Positions 61,136 through 64,000 of a DNA stretch of 64,000 nucleotides are shown piece by piece. The position numbers were made by a program, and so were the translations under genes. The stretch lies in NCBI RefSeq assembly GCF_004217615.1, contig NZ_SHLD01000001.1:3906001-3970000 (forward strand). Direction: 5' to 3'. The number at the start of each line of letters is the position of its first letter. Position 1 is the stretch's first letter. The notes under the pieces are model-generated. The model was not told where the DNA came from. It did not search any database and was given only the letters and a program-made list of their open reading frames with translations. Source of the stretch: Micromonospora kangleipakensis (GTDB lineage Bacteria; Actinomycetota; Actinomycetes; Mycobacteriales; Micromonosporaceae).

Positions 61136-61761
61136 GCGATGGTGGCGGGGTCGTCGCGGCGGCCACCGGCGCCGAGGCGCTGAGCACCGAGCTGCCGGTC
61201 GGCCGGTCCGCCGGCTGGTGGGGCATGGTGATGTTCGTGGCCACCGAGGCCACCCTCTTCGCCTGCCTGCTCGGCAGCTACTTCTACCTCCGCTTCCAGT
61301 ACGGCCCACAGTGGCCGCCGGACGGCATAGGCGCCCCGGAGCTGCTCAAGCCGCTGGTGATGACCGCGGTACTGGTGCCCAGCAGCCTGCCGGTGATATG
61401 GGCCGAACACGGCATCCGGCACGGCCAGCGGTGGCGGCTGCGGTCCGGGCTGGCCGCCACCATGCTGCTCGGGATGACCTTCCTGGCCCTGCAGGCCACC
61501 GAGTACGCCGAGAAGCTGAAGCACTTCACCATGACGACCGACGCGTACGGCTCGCTGTTCTACCTGATCACCGGCTTCCACGGGCTGCACGTCCTGGTCG
61601 GGCTGACCATGATCGGCTGGCTGCTGGCCGCCTCCCTGCGCGGCGGCAGCTTCGGCTCCCACCGGCACGAACGGGTCCGCAACGTCGCGATCTACTGGCA
61701 CTTCGTGGACCTGGTCTGGGTCGCCATCCTGTTCACCATCTACCTTTCCCCGCGGCTGTGA
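61132..61761 (+). CDS. coxC: Cytochrome c oxidase subunit III
   Basis: 209-aa membrane subunit, five helices: WWGMVMFVATEATLFACLLG, QATEYAEKLKHFTMT, FHGLHVLVGLTMIGWLLAA and NVAIYWHFVDLVWVAILFT. GTG overlaps the coxA stop by 4 nt. Translationally coupled to the next gene through TGATG. Confidence 0.95.
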   Translation: MSDGGGVVAAATGAEALSTELPVGRSAGWWGMVMFVATEATLFACLLGSYFYLRFQYGPQWPPDGIGAPELLKPLVMTAVLVPSSLPVIWAEHGIRHGQRWRLRSGLAATMLLGMTFLALQATEYAEKLKHFTMTTDAYGSLFYLITGFHGLHVLVGLTMIGWLLAASLRGGSFGSHRHERVRNVAIYWHFVDLVWVAILFTIYLSPRL

Positions 61762-62153
61762 TGACCACGCGACCCGGTCCGCACGCGCGCCTGACCGGCG
61801 GGCTGCTGCTCTGGTACGGCGTGCTCGGCGGCGCGGTGGCCTGGGCGGTGCACGTGCTCGCCGCGTGGAGCCTGGACGAGCTCGCCTGCGCCGCCGGCTC
61901 CGAGCGCGTCGCCGCCGTACCGCTCTGGCAGGCGGTCGGGCTCGCGGTGGTGATCCCGGGCCTGTTCACCGTGGGGTCGCTGCTGGTCGCCGCGCTGGTG
62001 TGGCGGCGCACCGCGCGGGCCGGCGAGGAGGACCGGGCGTTCGGCCGGTCCCGGATGCTCGCCGTGGTCGGCGTCTGGGCGAACCTGTTGTTCCTGACCA
62101 TCATCGTGCTCGGCGGGGTTGCCGTGCTGGTGCTGCCGCCATGTCAGCGTTGA
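61761..62153 (+). CDS. Hypothetical membrane protein of the caa3 operon
   Basis: 130 aa, three membrane helices (LLLWYGVLGGAVAWAVHVLA, VVIPGLFTVGSLLVAALVW, LLFLTIIVLGGVAVLVL). No cofactor motif. Stop/start coupling with coxC and ctaG suggests an oxidase assembly or accessory subunit. Not recognised further. Confidence 0.85.
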   Translation: MTTRPGPHARLTGGLLLWYGVLGGAVAWAVHVLAAWSLDELACAAGSERVAAVPLWQAVGLAVVIPGLFTVGSLLVAALVWRRTARAGEEDRAFGRSRMLAVVGVWANLLFLTIIVLGGVAVLVLPPCQR

Positions 62154-63055
62154 CCGCGCACCGGGCCCACCAGCCCGGTCAGGATCCGGTGGCCGAGGGC
62201 CTGCTGACCATGCTCGCGGTCGTCACGCTCTGCCTGCTGGTGGCCGGCTACGGGCGGGGCGTCCAGGAGCTGTGGGCGCGGCGCGGCGTGGGCCGGGTCG
62301 TGCCGGTCTGGCGGGTGGCCGCGTTCGGCGTCGGGGTGCTGACGGTGCTCGCCGCCGAGCAGGGCCCGGTGCACGAGCTGGCCGAGTCCTCGTTCGCCGG
62401 GCACATGGCGCAGCACATGCTGCTCCTGCTGGTGGCGGGGCCGCTGCTGGCGGCCGGCGCGGCGGGGTTGCCGCTGAGCCTGGCCGCCCCGGTGCCGCTG
62501 CGCCGGCTGCTGGCCCGGTGGCGGGTGGCGCCGGCGGTGCGCCGGCTGCGCCGCTCCACCACGTACGCCCTGCTGGCCGGGGGTGGACAGACCGTCGTGC
62601 TGTGGTTCTGGCATCTGCCGGGGCCGTACGCCGCCGCGGTGGACCGGCCCGCCGTGCACGCCGCCGAGCACCTCAGCCTGCTGGCGACGGCCTGGCTGTT
62701 CTGGGTGCCCGTGCTGGGTCCACCGCGCCACCGCGCACCCGCCCCGGTGACGGTGCTGCTGCTGGTCGGCGCCATGTTGCCGGCCTCGGCGCTCGGGGCG
62801 GTGCTCACCTTCGCCCCGGCCCCGGTCTATCCCGACCGGATGCTCGGTGCCGACCCGTTGGCCGACCAGCAGCTGGCCGGCCTGCTGATGTGGGCGCCGA
62901 TGGACCTGGTCGTACTGGTCGTGGCGCTGAGCGTGTTCCTGCGCTGGCTGCTGCGGATGGACCGCGACCGGCCCGACGCCCTGGCCGGCGGGCCGCTTCG
63001 TCGCGGAGGCGGCCCGGTGGCGTCCAGGCCTGGAACGGAAGGGATGGTGCGATGA
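62141..63055 (+). CDS. ctaG: Copper-delivery/oxidase assembly protein CtaG (Caa3_CtaG type)
   Basis: 304-aa polytopic protein of the caa3_CtaG family: FAGHMAQHMLLLLVAGPLLA, TVVLWFWHLPGPYAAAV, AVHAAEHLSLLATAWLFW and YPDRMLGADPLADQQLAGLL with His/Met residues suited to copper. Needed for CuB/CuA assembly of caa3 oxidases. Overlaps the previous gene by 13 nt and the next by 4 nt (ATGA). Confidence 0.93.
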   Translation: MSALTAHRAHQPGQDPVAEGLLTMLAVVTLCLLVAGYGRGVQELWARRGVGRVVPVWRVAAFGVGVLTVLAAEQGPVHELAESSFAGHMAQHMLLLLVAGPLLAAGAAGLPLSLAAPVPLRRLLARWRVAPAVRRLRRSTTYALLAGGGQTVVLWFWHLPGPYAAAVDRPAVHAAEHLSLLATAWLFWVPVLGPPRHRAPAPVTVLLLVGAMLPASALGAVLTFAPAPVYPDRMLGADPLADQQLAGLLMWAPMDLVVLVVALSVFLRWLLRMDRDRPDALAGGPLRRGGGPVASRPGTEGMVR

Positions 63056-63444
63056 AGCTGCCCGGTCGGAGCTGGGCGTTCGGGGTGGCGCTGACGGTGC
63101 TGCCCGTCGCCGCGGTCACCGGATGCTCCTCGACAGCGCCACCACCGCCACCCGAGGTGCGCAGCGGACGGCCGGACCGGGGCGCCGAGCTGATCGCCCG
63201 GTACGGCTGCGGGTCGTGCCACACCATCCCCGGCGTCAGCCGCGCCGACGGCCTGGTCGGGCCGCCGCTGACCCGGTTCGGCGCCCGCTCGTACATCGCC
63301 GGTCAGCTGCCCAACAACGCCGACAACCTGCGCCGCTGGATCACCGACCCGCAGGCGGTCGAGCCGGGCACCGCCATGCCGAAGCTGGGTGTCAGCGCCA
63401 TCGACGCGCAGGACATTGCCGCCTACCTGTACACCCTGGACTGA
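63052..63444 (+). CDS. Monohaem cytochrome c lipoprotein
   Basis: 130 aa: signal with lipobox VTGC, then a small cytochrome c domain with CGSCH and distal Met in GTAMPKLG. Membrane-tethered electron carrier, probably between the bc complex and caa3 oxidase. The haem would be attached by the Ccm system encoded opposite. Confidence 0.92.
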   Translation: MKLPGRSWAFGVALTVLPVAAVTGCSSTAPPPPPEVRSGRPDRGAELIARYGCGSCHTIPGVSRADGLVGPPLTRFGARSYIAGQLPNNADNLRRWITDPQAVEPGTAMPKLGVSAIDAQDIAAYLYTLD

Positions 63445-63447
63445 CCG

Positions 63448-64000
63448 GTGCGGCGACCACGAGTGGCGACGGTTTTGCCCGACCCGCACCCGCGCCGGGC
63501 CCTCGCGGTGGGCGCGGCGCTGGTGCTCGCCGCCGGACCGGTGGCCCTCGCCCCCGTACGGACACCGGCGGGCTCGGCGGCCCCGGCCGCCGCTGCCCCG
63601 GCCTCGGGCGACCGCGGCACCCGGCTCTACCTGGAGCAGTGTGCGAGCTGCCACGGCGCGCAGGGACAGGGCGCACAGCGGGGGCCGTCCCTGATCGGCG
63701 TCGGCCCCGCCTCGGTGGACTTCCAGGTCTCGACCGGACGGATGCCGTTGTCGCACGAGGTGCAGCAGGCGCGCCGCCGGGAACCGGTGTTCTCGGCCGA
63801 AGACATCTCGGCGCTGGTCGACCACGTCGCCAGCTTCGGCGGCGGGGGGCCGCAGATTCCCCGGGTCGCGCCGGGCGACCTGGTCTCCGGCCGGGAGATC
63901 TTCGCCGCCAACTGCGCACCCTGCCACGGGGCGACGGGCGCGGGCACCGCGCTGACCAACGGATGGATCGCCCCGCCGCTGTACGACAGCACCGCCGTGC
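63448..64000 (+). CDS. qcrC: QcrC-like dihaem cytochrome c, partial (cut by window edge)
   Basis: N-terminal 184 residues of a cytochrome bc complex cytochrome c subunit. Signal/anchor (RRALAVGAALVLAAGPVALA), first haem domain YLEQCASCHGAQGQGAQRG with VDFQVSTGRMPL, second haem motif NCAPCHGATGAG; the C-terminal part is outside. Starts 3 nt after the previous stop. Genes for Rieske and cytochrome b are expected next but lie outside the window. Confidence 0.9.
   Translation, partial: MRRPRVATVLPDPHPRRALAVGAALVLAAGPVALAPVRTPAGSAAPAAAAPASGDRGTRLYLEQCASCHGAQGQGAQRGPSLIGVGPASVDFQVSTGRMPLSHEVQQARRREPVFSAEDISALVDHVASFGGGGPQIPRVAPGDLVSGREIFAANCAPCHGATGAGTALTNGWIAPPLYDSTAV

Overview
The window is about 72-74 % GC, codon third positions are almost always G or C, and it carries a complete bacterial Pup-proteasome locus, mycothiol-era actinobacterial genes and WYL regulators. 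Protein sequences and gene order point to an actinobacterium of the Micromonosporaceae (Micromonospora or a close relative). This is a chromosomal core region with a few accessory inserts. I see no rRNA, tRNA, CRISPR array or complete insertion sequence.

Layout. 1-5.1 kb: truncated sensor kinase, RecB-like Fe-S nuclease, membrane M50 protease, tRNA m1A58 methyltransferase trmI, a conserved hypothetical and a ferredoxin. 5.3-14.2 kb: the Pup-proteasome system in the order mpa/arc, dop, pup, an endonuclease VII-type HNH gene, prcB, prcA, (an orphan dTDP-glucose dehydratase on the other strand), pafA and a small membrane protein. 14.3-17.1 kb: AhpD-like protein, DUF3866 protein and a cation efflux protein. 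17.2-21 kb: pafB-pafC, small membrane protein, tatA, tatC. 21-26.7 kb: TOPRIM protein, membrane protein, BtuF-like protein, SCP2-like protein with a glycogen-debranching-like enzyme, and an alcohol dehydrogenase. 26.7-29.9 kb: an accessory four-gene cassette (HTH regulator, two ImmA/IrrE-like zincins, MAB_1171c-type seven-helix membrane protein), the best candidate here for an undescribed system. 29.9-41.5 kb: lipid kinase, EamA exporter, AraC regulator, HAD hydrolase with a start-less downstream frame, helY helicase, MHYT sensor, 5'-3' exonuclease, DUF4037 protein, LtrA. 41.6-45.2 kb: a decayed GntR/deoC junction, a NamZ-like exo-muramidase and a diguanylate cyclase. 45.4-49.4 kb: a polyamine-type ABC importer operon. 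49.6-53.4 kb: acyl-CoA ligase, two F420-type oxidoreductases and a 60-residue membrane protein. 53.4-64 kb: a cytochrome c maturation (System I: ccmC, E, F, G, H) operon divergent from a caa3-type oxidase operon running into a qcrC-like dihaem cytochrome c that leaves the window.

How the genes work together. Pup is ligated to substrates by PafA, removed by Dop, and substrates are unfolded by Mpa into the PrcAB core; PafBC, encoded nearby, is the WYL-type DNA-damage activator. TatA/TatC lie in the same block, as in other actinobacteria. At the right end the Ccm genes would attach haem to the three CXXCH proteins encoded opposite (CoxB tail, a monohaem lipoprotein and the QcrC-like protein), making one respiratory unit with its own cytochrome maturation genes.

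A recurring feature helps fix starts: at least 20 genes have a TANNNT or CANNNT hexamer ending 6-8 nt before an ATG or GTG, which is the geometry of leaderless transcription. Starts below were chosen using this pattern, Shine-Dalgarno sites or stop/start overlaps.
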